Assembly (NCBI RefSeq): GCF_900163865.1
Contig: NZ_FUKU01000043.1
Span: 1 to 64,000, forward strand
Length of the DNA: 64,000 nucleotides
Direction of reading: 5' to 3'
Origin: Sphingobacterium sp. JB170
Lineage (GTDB): Bacteria > Bacteroidota > Bacteroidia > Sphingobacteriales > Sphingobacteriaceae
The position numbers and the translations under genes are program-made. The stretch's first letter is position 1; the number at the start of each line of letters is the position of its first letter. This document shows positions 7,898-15,965 of the stretch, one piece after another. The notes under the pieces were generated by a model, which worked only from the letters and a program-made list of their open reading frames with translations, had not been told where the DNA came from and made no database searches.

Positions 7898-9259
7898 ATG
7901 GAAAAGGAAATAAAACCACATTACCAGAATCTTATCATCGGATTTGGAAAAGGAGGGAAGACGCTCGCGGCTTGGCTGGCTGCGCGAGGAGAAACCGTAG
8001 CGATGGTAGAAAAATCCGAAAAAATGTATGGGGGGGCCTGTATCAATATTGCGTGTATACCGACCAAATCATTGATCAAAAATGCAGAAAAGCAAATCCC
8101 ATATCAAAAAGCGTTCACTATCAAGAATGATCTAACGTCAACCCTTAGAAAGATAAATTTCCGCGCCCTTGAACAATTACCATTCGCAACGGTTATTTCT
8201 GGTGAAGCTTCCTTTGTGTCTGAAAATGAAGTGCAAGTTAAATTAGGTGCAATCGGTGATATCGTTAAGATTCACGCAGACCGTATCTTCATCAACACTG
8301 GGTCTAGACCCTATTTGCCACCCATTGATGGCTTAAGAGCTTCGGCGAGGATCTTTACCAGTACTGCCTTGCTGGAGCAGTCTGCCCTAGAAAAAGATAT
8401 AGCGATCATCGGTGGAGGCTTTATTGGGCTGGAGTTTGCAGATATGTATGCGAAGTTTGGAGCCAAAGTAACAATTTTTGAAAGCGGAGACACCTTCCTA
8501 TCAAAAGAAGATTGCGATGTCGCGGAATTAATTTATGAGATTTTAACTGCAAAGGGTATCCATATTTTAACAGGTGTTTCGGTTGAAAAAGTAGAGGATA
8601 TTAATGACAAAAAAGTGAAATTACGTTATAAAAATAAAGCGAATGACTGTAAATCGCTTGAGGTGACAGCTATCTTGGTGGCAACAGGGCGGATGCCGAA
8701 TACAGCAGGACTAAATTTAACCGCGGCCGGTATCAAAACTGGGGAACGGGGATTTATAATGGTCGACGATGAGTTAAAAACTAGTGTTCCAAATATTTGG
8801 GCGATTGGCGACTGTAACGGAGGACCCCAATTTACCTTTATCTCTCTTGATGATTTTAGATTGATCAGAGATCAGTTGTCAGGCGGTAGCTACACGTCTG
8901 TTAAACAAAGAAGACAATTTGCCAGCTCGGTTTTTACGACGCCGCAACTTGCACATATCGGAATACGGGAAAAAGAAGCCAAAGAACGTGGCTACGACTA
9001 TAAGGTTGCGAAATTACCTATAACAAGTATCCCTCGGGCGAAAATTAATGGGGAAACACAAGGTTTTTTAAAAGCGGTGGTCGATTTAAAGACAAATAAA
9101 ATATTAGGGTGCACGCTGATATGCAACGATGCGAATGAAATGATAAACACCGTTCAAGTGGCCATGAATGCGGAACAAGATTACCAAATCATTCGCGACG
9201 CTGTGTTTACACATCCTTCTATGACCGAAGCATTCAACGATCTGTATGCGTTGGTTTAA
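7898..9259 (+). CDS. rclA: RclA-like pyridine nucleotide-disulfide oxidoreductase
   Basis: A 453-aa class I flavoprotein disulfide reductase closely resembling E. coli RclA, the reactive-chlorine-resistance Cu(II) reductase. It has the N-terminal FAD site IIGFGKGGKTLAAWLAARG, the redox pair C48/C53 in GGACINIACIPTK, the NAD site IIGGGFIGLEFADMYAKFG, the FAD-contacting WAIGDCNGGPQFT, and the C-terminal dimer interface FTHPSMTEAFNDLYALV, which matches the RclA tail rather than lipoamide dehydrogenase. No RclR-type regulator or rclBC partners are adjacent, only an AraC-family remnant just downstream. Function is inferred from family similarity; mercuric-reductase-like or dihydrolipoyl roles are less likely. 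Confidence 0.85.
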   Translation: MEKEIKPHYQNLIIGFGKGGKTLAAWLAARGETVAMVEKSEKMYGGACINIACIPTKSLIKNAEKQIPYQKAFTIKNDLTSTLRKINFRALEQLPFATVISGEASFVSENEVQVKLGAIGDIVKIHADRIFINTGSRPYLPPIDGLRASARIFTSTALLEQSALEKDIAIIGGGFIGLEFADMYAKFGAKVTIFESGDTFLSKEDCDVAELIYEILTAKGIHILTGVSVEKVEDINDKKVKLRYKNKANDCKSLEVTAILVATGRMPNTAGLNLTAAGIKTGERGFIMVDDELKTSVPNIWAIGDCNGGPQFTFISLDDFRLIRDQLSGGSYTSVKQRRQFASSVFTTPQLAHIGIREKEAKERGYDYKVAKLPITSIPRAKINGETQGFLKAVVDLKTNKILGCTLICNDANEMINTVQVAMNAEQDYQIIRDAVFTHPSMTEAFNDLYALV

Positions 9260-9305
9260 TAGTTGATCGCGTCAACGTTGACGTGTTTTTCAGAGAGAAC
9301 AAATA

Positions 9306-9462
9306 AACCGATAAGTGCGTTTTAGATAGTTTTTCCATCGCTTTTTCCATCAGCTTATCGTGTATGTTGCGGGCTTTGTCCAGTCAAAACTTTTAATAAA
9401 CCACTTAAATATTTGGTCGAAACATTTAATGTATCAGCAATGTATTGTACCGTTGGCAATAT
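9306..9462 (-). pseudogene. AraC-family regulator remnant (DNA-binding domain)
   Basis: Reverse-strand translation gives LPTVQYIADTLNVSTKYLSG, continuing LLKVLTGQSPQH, then after a frameshift IHDKLMEKAMEKLSKTHLSV. This is the first helix-turn-helix of an AraC-family regulator as found widely in Bacteroidota. One frame runs into a stop at the GQSPQHTR junction and the other resumes it, so the reading frame is broken. The sensor domain upstream and the second HTH downstream are missing. It lies directly after the RclA-like gene, so the original could have been its regulator; that is speculative. Confidence 0.75.
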
Positions 9463-9536
9463 TTATGAAATTAAATCTTCGCTGTCTATGGCATTTATCG
9501 GGGTAGTCAAGAATCTTTTTGGTACGGGTGCGCTAA

Positions 9537-9575
9537 CAAAAAAACGGTAAACTCAACATACGTTGAACTTACCGT
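9537..9575 (-). terminator. Reverse-strand terminator
   Basis: An inverted repeat of 14-nt arms with 12 pairs (ACGGTAAGTTCAAC...GTTGAGTTTACCGT on the reverse strand), followed on that strand by seven T. It marks the 3' end of a reverse transcript of which only a remnant is left upstream. Confidence 0.65.
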
Positions 9576-9697
9576 AATTGATTTTGTGAACCCACTTGTA
9601 CAGAACTCGAACTATTTTTTGGAAGATTTACGCAAAATAAATCATCTGCGAGACCGTCCGTAGCAATATGATTTGGACGCACAAAAGGTAATTCCTC
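9569..9697 (-). pseudogene. 3' remnant of an unidentified reverse-strand gene
   Basis: A 42-codon open stretch on the reverse strand, ending in PKNSSSSVQVGSQNQLR and a TAA that falls inside the terminator hairpin. It has no start and is preceded by an in-frame stop. The 3' part (TTCGAGTTCTG...GGGTTCAC) looks vaguely like a tRNA 3' end, as in genes that read into an integration site; that is a guess. Together with the AraC remnant it suggests that this 400-bp stretch is decayed accessory DNA. Confidence 0.35.
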
Positions 9698-9997
9698 TTA
9701 AATCTAAGCAAGCTCAAAATCCTACGAAAGTAGTAAAGGTAAAAAGATAAAGAAATTGGATAGCTATTCTCGCTAGTACGAGGCGGATGATAAAAAACCT
9801 AGTAGTGTTAACTCTATTGCAAAGTCCTATTCGGCTAACGCCGCAATCGGGTTTATTTAACAAGGGCAGTCTCTTTTGGAAAGATTCAAATACTGCACAA
9901 AACACTACATTTACTATTTCAAACCCTGCCTTTGCTGTTTTATGGTTTTAGTTTTGCTATAATTACCACAAGTTTGATAAAAATTAAACTTAACACC
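9698..9997. other. Intergenic region upstream of the sensor kinase
   Basis: About 300 bp without a supported gene. A TAGTTTTG -7-like element at 9949-9956 lies 41 nt before the kinase ATG, without a well-spaced -33. A reverse 63-codon frame here has no recognisable features. Confidence 0.4.
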
Positions 9998-11611
9998 ATG
10001 AAAAAGATCATCTTCACATTACTCAGCTTCATTATTGTGCTATCTACAGTCAGTGCACAAAAAGGCATCAACTTCAATCACACGTACCCGGGTGGAGGAA
10101 GACTACTCATGACGGTTGATAGTTCAGCTAAAAACGTCTATTATGACATTTACTTCCCCAATCAACCTAATACCTCCTTTAGTTATTTACCGGAAGTCGA
10201 CAGTGTAAGTATCCAAATATATTTTAGAAAGAAAGATAGTGTAGAGCATTATCGGTACACAATTTTAGCCGATAATAAGCCAATAGTGGTAAATAAGGCG
10301 ATCAACAAAGCGGGACTAAAAGATTTCGACAGGGGAGACGAACTATCAAGTTTCACAACACTCGGTATTTTTCCAATAAAAGGCAAAATGATTACGACAC
10401 TAGTCTACAGCATCGAAAATCCTCTTGATATAGAGAAATCTGTTTTTTACGGGAAGCCTATTCCCAGAGCGAAAATCGAAGTCTTAACAACGAGTTTTGC
10501 AACTGAAAGCGGCGTTGACTACAACTATATAACACAGCCAAAAGAAAGGGTAGATCTCACGTTCACTGAAAACGACGACGAACTGACCGTTGTAAAAGAA
10601 AGAACGGATATTGACTATCTGTACTTCACCTCCATAAAAGACAAGAAAACAGATAAAATAGTCTTTGAATCCACTTCATGGCTATATGGCAGCTACCTTA
10701 ATAAAGCAGGTAAACTTTCACCTTACATAAAGATCGATAAAAGCGTTTTCAAAAAGTCGGGAGATTATGAAATTATCGTTCAGCCTTTGATTGACTGGAC
10801 TAATTGCCTTGACTGCGATATTTCCGCAAAAGAATTAGAAAAATGTATAACCAGAAATACGCTTTCTATAAAGCTAGATGAGGAAAACTATACTAAAAAA
10901 GAACTTTTAATTTATACGCTGATCGCAGCATTTTCTATTGGACTAGTTTTTCTCATTATTCTTTACTTCATCAAAAAAAGAACCAAAAAGAGGCTGGCAG
11001 AAAAAGAGCAACAAAAAAACATTGCCAAGCTCAAACTTAACTCAATTCGTTCCCAATTAAACCCTCATTTTCTGTTTAACGCACTCGCGGGCATTCAAAG
11101 CTTAATGAACAAAAACGAAATAGACAAAGCCAACACGTACCTCTCTAAATTCGGTCGGCTAACGCGCAATGTACTTGATGATAAAGAACTGATTAGTTTG
11201 TCACGAGAAGAAGCTTTATTAGACGATTACCTGCAAATGGAGCAATTGCGGTTCGGCTTTACGTACGAAATCGATCACGCCGGAAACTTAGATTTAGATA
11301 ACATAGTAATACCAAGTATGCTGCTACAACCATTTGTAGAAAATGCGGTTAAACACGGCATGTCGCAAAAAGCTAGCGATGGAAAAGTTATAATCACATT
11401 TATTAAGCAAGCAAATGATTTGGTGTTAACGGTTACCGACAATGGTAATGGCTTTGATACAGGGAAAAAGCTTAATGGTTTGGGACTGGTATTAAGTGAA
11501 AGTAGATTAGCACTATTAAATAGTGTTTATAAAGAGAATCGCTTTATCTTAGCTATACAATCAACTACTAACGGCACTAAAATAAGCCTAACATTAACCG
11601 ATTGGCTATAA
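9998..11611 (+). CDS. LytS/YehU-type sensor histidine kinase with large extracytoplasmic domain
   Basis: A 537-aa membrane sensor. The ATG at 9998 begins a clear signal peptide (MKKIIFTLLSFIIVLSTVSA) and is preferred to an upstream in-frame start. About 280 residues follow outside the membrane with no recognised sensor fold, then one membrane helix (~303-325), a short coiled region, and the His_kinase domain with phospho-acceptor H357 in LNPHFLFNAL. The HATPase region has LLQPFVENAVKHGM (N box) and VTDNGNGF (G1). It is followed after 1 nt by the LytTR regulator, its presumed partner. The signal is unknown. Confidence 0.9.
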   Translation: MKKIIFTLLSFIIVLSTVSAQKGINFNHTYPGGGRLLMTVDSSAKNVYYDIYFPNQPNTSFSYLPEVDSVSIQIYFRKKDSVEHYRYTILADNKPIVVNKAINKAGLKDFDRGDELSSFTTLGIFPIKGKMITTLVYSIENPLDIEKSVFYGKPIPRAKIEVLTTSFATESGVDYNYITQPKERVDLTFTENDDELTVVKERTDIDYLYFTSIKDKKTDKIVFESTSWLYGSYLNKAGKLSPYIKIDKSVFKKSGDYEIIVQPLIDWTNCLDCDISAKELEKCITRNTLSIKLDEENYTKKELLIYTLIAAFSIGLVFLIILYFIKKRTKKRLAEKEQQKNIAKLKLNSIRSQLNPHFLFNALAGIQSLMNKNEIDKANTYLSKFGRLTRNVLDDKELISLSREEALLDDYLQMEQLRFGFTYEIDHAGNLDLDNIVIPSMLLQPFVENAVKHGMSQKASDGKVIITFIKQANDLVLTVTDNGNGFDTGKKLNGLGLVLSESRLALLNSVYKENRFILAIQSTTNGTKISLTLTDWL

Positions 11612-11612
11612 T

Positions 11613-12362
11613 ATGATGAGAGCAGTTTTAATAGATGACGAAATTTCCAACTTAGAAAACCTGCGGATTTTGCTAGAAAGGCACTGTTCGCAGGTAACTA
11701 TAATCGCAACAGCACAAAATGTAAGTGATGCAGTTGATGTTATTCAAAAATATTCGCCTGATTTAGTGTTTCTGGATATTCAAATGGACAAGCAAACCGG
11801 TTTTGACGTACTTAAAATGCTTCCTATGCGTAATTTTGAAGTTATTTTCGTTACCGCTTACGACAAATATGGGGTACAAGCTGTGAAATTTGCGGCCTTA
11901 GATTATCTCTTAAAACCCATTGATATCGAAGAACTGATGATTGGGGTAAACAAAGCCGAACACAAATTGGCAACACAAATACAAACATCGCAGCTCGATT
12001 TTTTACTGCAACAACTAAAAAAGCCAGAGATGAACGTGAGTAAAATTGCCCTACAGATGCAAAGCGAAATAAGGTATATCACTTTATCTGAAATTATACG
12101 TTGCGAAGCAGACAATACTTATACCCATTTCTTTCTTTCGAGTGATGAAAGAATAATGGTTTCTAAATCACTTAAAGAATATGCAGATTTACTGTGCCCC
12201 AATGGATTTTTAAGAACTCACCAAAGCCATTTAGTGAATCCAAAGTACATAAAAAGCTGGTTAAAAGAAGACGGTGGCATTCTACTCTTAATGTCTGGAG
12301 AAAAAATACCTATTTCTAAGCCCAACAAAGAGACTGTAAAGCAAGCCTTGCAACAGCTTTAA
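11613..12362 (+). CDS. LytTR-family response regulator
   Basis: A 249-aa regulator with a receiver domain (acidic pocket DDE near the start, phospho-acceptor Asp in VFLDIQMDKQTGFDVL around residue 53, VTAYDKYGVQAVKFAALDYLLKPI) and a C-terminal LytTR DNA-binding domain (IIRCEADNTYTHFFL, then LRTHQSHLVNPKYIKSW). It starts 1 nt after the kinase stop; two adjacent ATG codons are possible starts. Cytoplasmic; expected to be phosphorylated by the upstream kinase and to bind paired direct repeats. Its targets are not identifiable here. Confidence 0.92.
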   Translation: MMRAVLIDDEISNLENLRILLERHCSQVTIIATAQNVSDAVDVIQKYSPDLVFLDIQMDKQTGFDVLKMLPMRNFEVIFVTAYDKYGVQAVKFAALDYLLKPIDIEELMIGVNKAEHKLATQIQTSQLDFLLQQLKKPEMNVSKIALQMQSEIRYITLSEIIRCEADNTYTHFFLSSDERIMVSKSLKEYADLLCPNGFLRTHQSHLVNPKYIKSWLKEDGGILLLMSGEKIPISKPNKETVKQALQQL

Positions 12363-12593
12363 ATAATATATCTGGCTTTTAGCTTCTTCATTTAACATCT
12401 ATGAATACGCTTGCTTAACAGCGTTAATTGAGAAGCATACCTAATATAATGCTCCTCAATATTGGGCCGCTGATTAAATTCATGCATTTAACCGTTCAAA
12501 AATCAGTCCGATCTCTTAAACCAAAATGCCAATCTAATCATTTCCAGTTTTCAAGTTCCGGAACATGTAACAATTCGAACCCCAGGTGGGAAC

Positions 12594-12620
12594 AAAAAAG
12601 GCGCTATTTCTAGCGCCTTT
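12594..12620 (-). terminator. Terminator of tRNA-Lys
   Basis: On the reverse strand: AAAGGCGCTA-GAAA-TAGCGCCTTT followed by TTT, directly after the tRNA 3' end. Confidence 0.85.
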
Positions 12621-12622
12621 CG

Positions 12623-12695
12623 TGATCCCGCTGGGATTCGAACCCAGGACCCATACATTAAAAGTGTATTGCTCTACCAGCTGAGCTACAGAATC
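12623..12695 (-). tRNA. tRNA-Lys (anticodon TTT)
   Basis: A complete cloverleaf on the reverse strand. The 7-bp acceptor stem pairs GATTCTG with CGGGATC (with G-T pairs) and has an A discriminator. The D arm reads AGCTCAGCTGGTAGAGC, the anticodon loop CTTTTAA gives TTT, and the T arm is CTGGGTTCGAATCCCAG. CCA is not encoded. It has its own consensus promoter and terminator, so it is a single-tRNA transcription unit. Confidence 0.95.
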
Positions 12696-12745
12696 ATTTT
12701 ACACCTTTCGTGTGAAAGATTACTCTTTCGTTGTTTGGAGTGATG

Positions 12746-12777
12746 CAAAGGTAGAAAAATAGTTGATTTATGCCAAA
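12746..12777 (-). promoter_or_regulatory. Consensus promoter of tRNA-Lys
   Basis: On the reverse strand TTTG (12777-12774), a 20-nt spacer and TACCTTTG (12753-12746): a full match to TTTG-N19..21-TAnnTTTG, about 50 nt before the tRNA 5' end. Confidence 0.85.
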
Positions 12778-12844
12778 TCTAACGAGCTTTTTTTGTTTAT
12801 TTCTTTTTAAATAGTTGTTTCTCAGTTAAAAAAAAGCAATCCAA

Positions 12845-13708
12845 TTATATGCTAGCTTTGATCATACGGTTGACTTGGTTTATATCTTTACGAATTTCTA
12901 TTTCTTTGTACCCTTTTTTTCGTAATAAGTCAGCCGTTTCGGCCGCTAAGTACTGGTTGATCTCACAGTATAGGTGACCAGGGGAATTTAAATGGCTTTT
13001 TCCGAAGTCTGCGATTGCACTATAAAAAAGTAACGGAAAATGATCTTCGACAAATAGTGCCGAATGAGGTTCAAATTGCAATACGTTTTTATGCATTTTC
13101 AATTGTTCTTTTGGTGTAATGTACGGTGGATTGCTGACGATAATGTCGAGGTTCATTCCATCGGAGAGTGCCATTTCCCACTCCAAAATATCGGCTTCAA
13201 TGAACTCAACTTGGGGCGCGAGCCTTTGGGCATTTATGCGTGCAATTTTTAATGCTTCTTTAGAAATATCGAGGCCGGTCAGGTCGGCATTTTCTAGTTT
13301 TCTTTTTAAGGAAATTGCGATACAACCGCTTCCAGTTCCGATATCTAGAATCGTTAAACGCTTTTGTTGGTTTCTGACGTTATCTTTGATTATCCAATCT
13401 ACTAATTCTTCAGTTTCTTGTCTTGGAATTAACGTATGTTCGTTTACAATAAACGCGTTACCGTAAAATTCTGCTTGGCCAAGAATATATTGGATCGGAC
13501 GACCTGAACAAAGCTCTTCAAGGGTATTCATATATTTTTCATATACAGTAGGAGGTAAGTTCGCACTTTTTTCTAGCGCATAGTGCACGGCCGGCTTACC
13601 AGTGACGAATTGATATGTCATCAGACAAAGTTGACGAATTTCACCTTGGTCATATAAATGGTCAAGGTGTTGTTCAAATAAACTTACGACCTCCTTAAGA
13701 TTTCCCAT
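12845..13708 (-). CDS. prmC: Peptide chain release factor N5-glutamine methyltransferase
   Basis: Methylates the GGQ glutamine of release factors using S-adenosylmethionine. The 287-aa protein shows the N-terminal helical domain (YEKYMNTLEELCSGRPIQYILGQAEFYGNAF, abbreviated family block), LIPRQETEELV, the SAM site ILDIGTGSGCIAISL, and the catalytic NPPY in IIVSNPPYITP that binds the target glutamine. Length and motifs are standard. It is divergent from ribD, and a TAAGTTTG -7 element lies only 4 nt upstream of its ATG. Confidence 0.95.
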   Translation of the reverse strand: MGNLKEVVSLFEQHLDHLYDQGEIRQLCLMTYQFVTGKPAVHYALEKSANLPPTVYEKYMNTLEELCSGRPIQYILGQAEFYGNAFIVNEHTLIPRQETEELVDWIIKDNVRNQQKRLTILDIGTGSGCIAISLKRKLENADLTGLDISKEALKIARINAQRLAPQVEFIEADILEWEMALSDGMNLDIIVSNPPYITPKEQLKMHKNVLQFEPHSALFVEDHFPLLFYSAIADFGKSHLNSPGHLYCEINQYLAAETADLLRKKGYKEIEIRKDINQVNRMIKASI

Positions 13709-13712
13709 AATG

Positions 13713-13720
13713 CAAACTTA
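13713..13720 (-). promoter_or_regulatory. -7 element TAAGTTTG abutting the prmC start
   Basis: A TAnnTTTG match on the reverse strand that ends 4 nt before the prmC ATG. Transcription starting about 7 nt downstream would give an essentially leaderless mRNA. Confidence 0.5.
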
Positions 13721-13760
13721 CAAAAGGATATCACACTTTCTAAATTGATCAATTAAATAG

Positions 13761-13768
13761 TAGCTTTG
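13761..13768 (+). promoter_or_regulatory. -7 element TAGCTTTG abutting the ribD start
   Basis: A TAnnTTTG match that ends 4 nt before the ribD ATG at 13773; predicted transcription would begin at about the start codon. The -33 match is weak. Confidence 0.5.
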
Positions 13769-13772
13769 TAAT

Positions 13773-14831
13773 ATGGATTACGAGGAAAGGTATATGCGAC
13801 GCTGTCTAGATTTAGCAGTTCTTGGTGCTGGTAGTGTGAGTCCTAATCCGATGGTAGGAGCAGTCGTTGTTTATGACCGTCGTGTAATCGGCGAAGGCTT
13901 TACTTCGCCATATGGAGGACCACATGCGGAAGTAAATGCGGTGAACGCTGTGCTGGAAAAATATGGCGAGAGCGAGTCTAGAAAGCTCTTTAAACTTTCA
14001 ACGATATACGTAAGCTTAGAGCCTTGTTCGCATCAAGGAAAAACACCACCATGTGCGGATATGTTAATCGACTACGGTTTTCAGAAAGTTGTTATTGGTT
14101 GCTTAGACCCTTTCATAAGTGTAAATGGGAGGGGATTGGAAAAACTTCATTTGGCAGGAATTGAGACCAAGGTTGGGGTTTTAGGGAAGCAATGCGAGTT
14201 TATTAACCGGCGGTTTTTCACACATATCAAACAGCAACGTCCCTTCGTGATTTTAAAATGGGCAGAGACGGCCGACGGGTATTTTGCGCCTTTGCATAAT
14301 AGTCAACACTGGATAAGTAATGCCGCTAGTAAGCAGCTTTCACATAAATGGCGCAGCGAGGAAGATAGTATTTTAATAGGAACGTCCACAGCACTTAACG
14401 ATAATCCTTCCCTCACCACGCGAGAGTGGAAAGGGAAAAATCCTAGACGTATCTTAATCGATAAAGATTTGAAAGTGCCTGCATCGGCTGCGGTATTGGA
14501 CAGGTCGGCCGAGACCATCGTATTTAATGCGATTGAGTCAGACTGGCGCACTAATATAAAACGGATCGCTTTAGAAAATTTTGAATTTTATCTACCACAA
14601 ACCATATTGTATCAATTGTATCTTATGGATATTCAGTCGATTATTATTGAAGGCGGAATTCAAACGCTTCAGTCTTTTATTGATGTGGACTTGTGGGACG
14701 AAGCGCGGGTCTTTGTGTCCCAGCAGCATTGGGGTGAGGGCAGAAAATCACCTTCTTTCCAAGGTGGCAATGTCATGAAATACAAAGTTGGAAATGATAT
14801 GCTTCGACTATATTATAATGAGAGGTACTAA
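13773..14831 (+). CDS. ribD: Bifunctional riboflavin biosynthesis deaminase/reductase
   Basis: Catalyses the second and third steps of riboflavin synthesis: deamination of the GTP-derived pyrimidine and NADPH reduction of its ribose. The 352-aa protein has an N-terminal zinc deaminase domain (MRRCLDLAVLGAGSVSPNPM, catalytic HAE in GPHAEVNAV, zinc cysteines in EPCSHQGKTPPCADM) and a C-terminal reductase domain (FVILKWAETADGYFAP, IIIEGGIQTL). The start agrees with the family (YMRR region at residue 7). Riboflavin synthase lies 35 kb away, so the pathway genes are scattered. It overlaps the convergent next gene by 4 nt. Confidence 0.95.
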   Translation: MDYEERYMRRCLDLAVLGAGSVSPNPMVGAVVVYDRRVIGEGFTSPYGGPHAEVNAVNAVLEKYGESESRKLFKLSTIYVSLEPCSHQGKTPPCADMLIDYGFQKVVIGCLDPFISVNGRGLEKLHLAGIETKVGVLGKQCEFINRRFFTHIKQQRPFVILKWAETADGYFAPLHNSQHWISNAASKQLSHKWRSEEDSILIGTSTALNDNPSLTTREWKGKNPRRILIDKDLKVPASAAVLDRSAETIVFNAIESDWRTNIKRIALENFEFYLPQTILYQLYLMDIQSIIIEGGIQTLQSFIDVDLWDEARVFVSQQHWGEGRKSPSFQGGNVMKYKVGNDMLRLYYNERY

Positions 14832-15208
14832 TGTAACTTCGGACTGTCAAGTAAATCACACACATAGCCTAGAACTTCATGTTCCGTATGCCCATCTTCT
14901 AACATTGAAAACGTTAGGTATGCCGCGTATATTTCAGCGCTAAAAGTTACATGTTTATCTTCGATAACGCGATCGATAAAGTCTTCGTTGACTTCTATTC
15001 CAATGTGTTGAAGTTCATTGCGCAAATTAGTTGAAATCGAACAGTGCTCTTCACCAGAGGCAAAAGCTGCAATTATGTGTAGGATTAATGTATCTAATAC
15101 ATCCTCTTGTATGGTAGATGCCTTTTCGCCATATTCGGAAATATCAATTCTTTGTTTAGCACTATTGACGATCTTATCCCAAATAAGGAACTCTGTTTTA
15201 GTGTGCAT
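14828..15208 (-). CDS. Conserved hypothetical protein, 126 aa
   Basis: A mainly helical, acidic soluble protein with no motif that I recognise; I cannot assign a family. The frame is well formed, starts with ATG, and its stop overlaps the end of the convergent ribD gene. It has two Cys and three His residues in the middle (ILHIIAAFASGEEHCSIS) but no obvious metal site. No operon partner is present. Function unknown. Confidence 0.65.
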   Translation of the reverse strand: MHTKTEFLIWDKIVNSAKQRIDISEYGEKASTIQEDVLDTLILHIIAAFASGEEHCSISTNLRNELQHIGIEVNEDFIDRVIEDKHVTFSAEIYAAYLTFSMLEDGHTEHEVLGYVCDLLDSPKLH

Positions 15209-15554
15209 AATTGTAGAAGTTTATATTGTAGACTAAAAATAGGAAAAATCAATCGATAATAAAAACTCTTGTAATTTTTAAAATTTTCGAGAAGTTTATT
15301 CATGTTGAGTTATTCAGGCCATCTTTTTGGGAAATTAGCATACTTTATCCGGTCAGTATTGGTATAAAGAACGTGGCTAGGAGCGACTGGAATTTGAGTA
15401 GATTGTCAGATTACGCATTAAAAATTCATGGAATTTAAATTTTAAATATCATTTATAATGAGCAAGTTAAACCGGTTTGAATGGTACATTGTTACTGTTT
15501 TTCTTAAAATAACTGTCTGACTAACAATTAATTGCAATTGGTGCTTTGAAAAAG

Positions 15555-15586
15555 TTAGTTTGGATTGCGATAAATCCATACCTTTA
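15555..15586 (+). promoter_or_regulatory. Possible upstream promoter of the SusC locus
   Basis: A near-consensus -7 TACCTTTA (15579-15586) with TTAG 20 nt upstream (or TTTG at 16 nt). If used, it gives a ~380-nt leader before susC that contains a 21-codon ORF and a hairpin. Confidence 0.35.
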
Positions 15587-15632
15587 AGCTACAACTATAA
15601 ACTAAAACTTAACTCAATTTAAACACGACACT

Positions 15633-15698
15633 ATGCAACACTATGCCTATTTACAACAAAAAGTATGGATCAAACCTTTTGTTCTTGAAATGAAATAA
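15633..15698 (+). CDS. Possible 21-aa leader ORF upstream of susC
   Basis: An ATG-initiated 21-codon frame encoding MQHYAYLQQKVWIKPFVLEM plus K, about 50 nt after the possible upstream promoter and ~270 nt before the SusC start. Nothing in its sequence identifies it: it has neither a run of one amino acid nor an obvious export signal. It could be a regulatory leader, a small peptide or chance. Confidence 0.25.
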   Translation: MQHYAYLQQKVWIKPFVLEMK

Positions 15699-15830
15699 GC
15701 GTCTCGACGATCAATTATCATTTCTGTGAACTTATGGAGCTAACCGAAAATTGATTTTTCCATTGTTAATTATATAATTTTTTCCTTTTAAGGATCGTAG
15801 TCAAAGCACATGTGCTGTTGAGACGAATTT

Positions 15831-15861
15831 GCACCGCCCGGTATTTACCGGAGTGGGGTGC
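15831..15861 (+). promoter_or_regulatory. Strong leader hairpin upstream of susC
   Basis: GCACC pairs with GGTGC, and above an internal loop CCGGTA pairs with TACCGG. It is GC-rich in an otherwise AT-rich leader and has no T run after it, so it is not a terminator. It may act in mRNA stability or regulation of the SusC gene. Confidence 0.45.
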
Positions 15862-15924
15862 TATGATATTCTGAAATACGAATTATTTACCATGTACACA
15901 ATGATTTCAATTAGTAGTGAAACC

Positions 15925-15932
15925 TAAATTTG
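15925..15932 (+). promoter_or_regulatory. -7 element TAAATTTG proximal to susC
   Basis: A perfect TAnnTTTG match 33 nt before the ATG at 15966, with only a weak -33 (ATG, 21 nt away). It would give a short ~27-nt leader and would exclude the upstream TTG at 15930 as start. Confidence 0.45.
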
Positions 15933-15965
15933 AACTATCAATTTCAACTTAATAAATTAAAACTT

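Noticed and set aside
9580..9610. tRNA-like sequence (TTCGAGTTCTG...GGGTTCAC on the reverse strand)
   Set aside because: The T stem does not pair and no acceptor, D or anticodon arm can be found; at most a decayed fragment.
12565..12595. Second T-arm-like sequence (GGGGTTCGAATTGTT on the reverse strand) next to tRNA-Lys
   Set aside because: Only about 12 nt resemble the tRNA 3' half; too short to claim an attachment-site duplication.
15930..15965. Upstream TTG start for the SusC gene
   Set aside because: It lies inside the TAAATTTG -7 element and adds residues before the signal peptide; ATG at 15966 is preferred.
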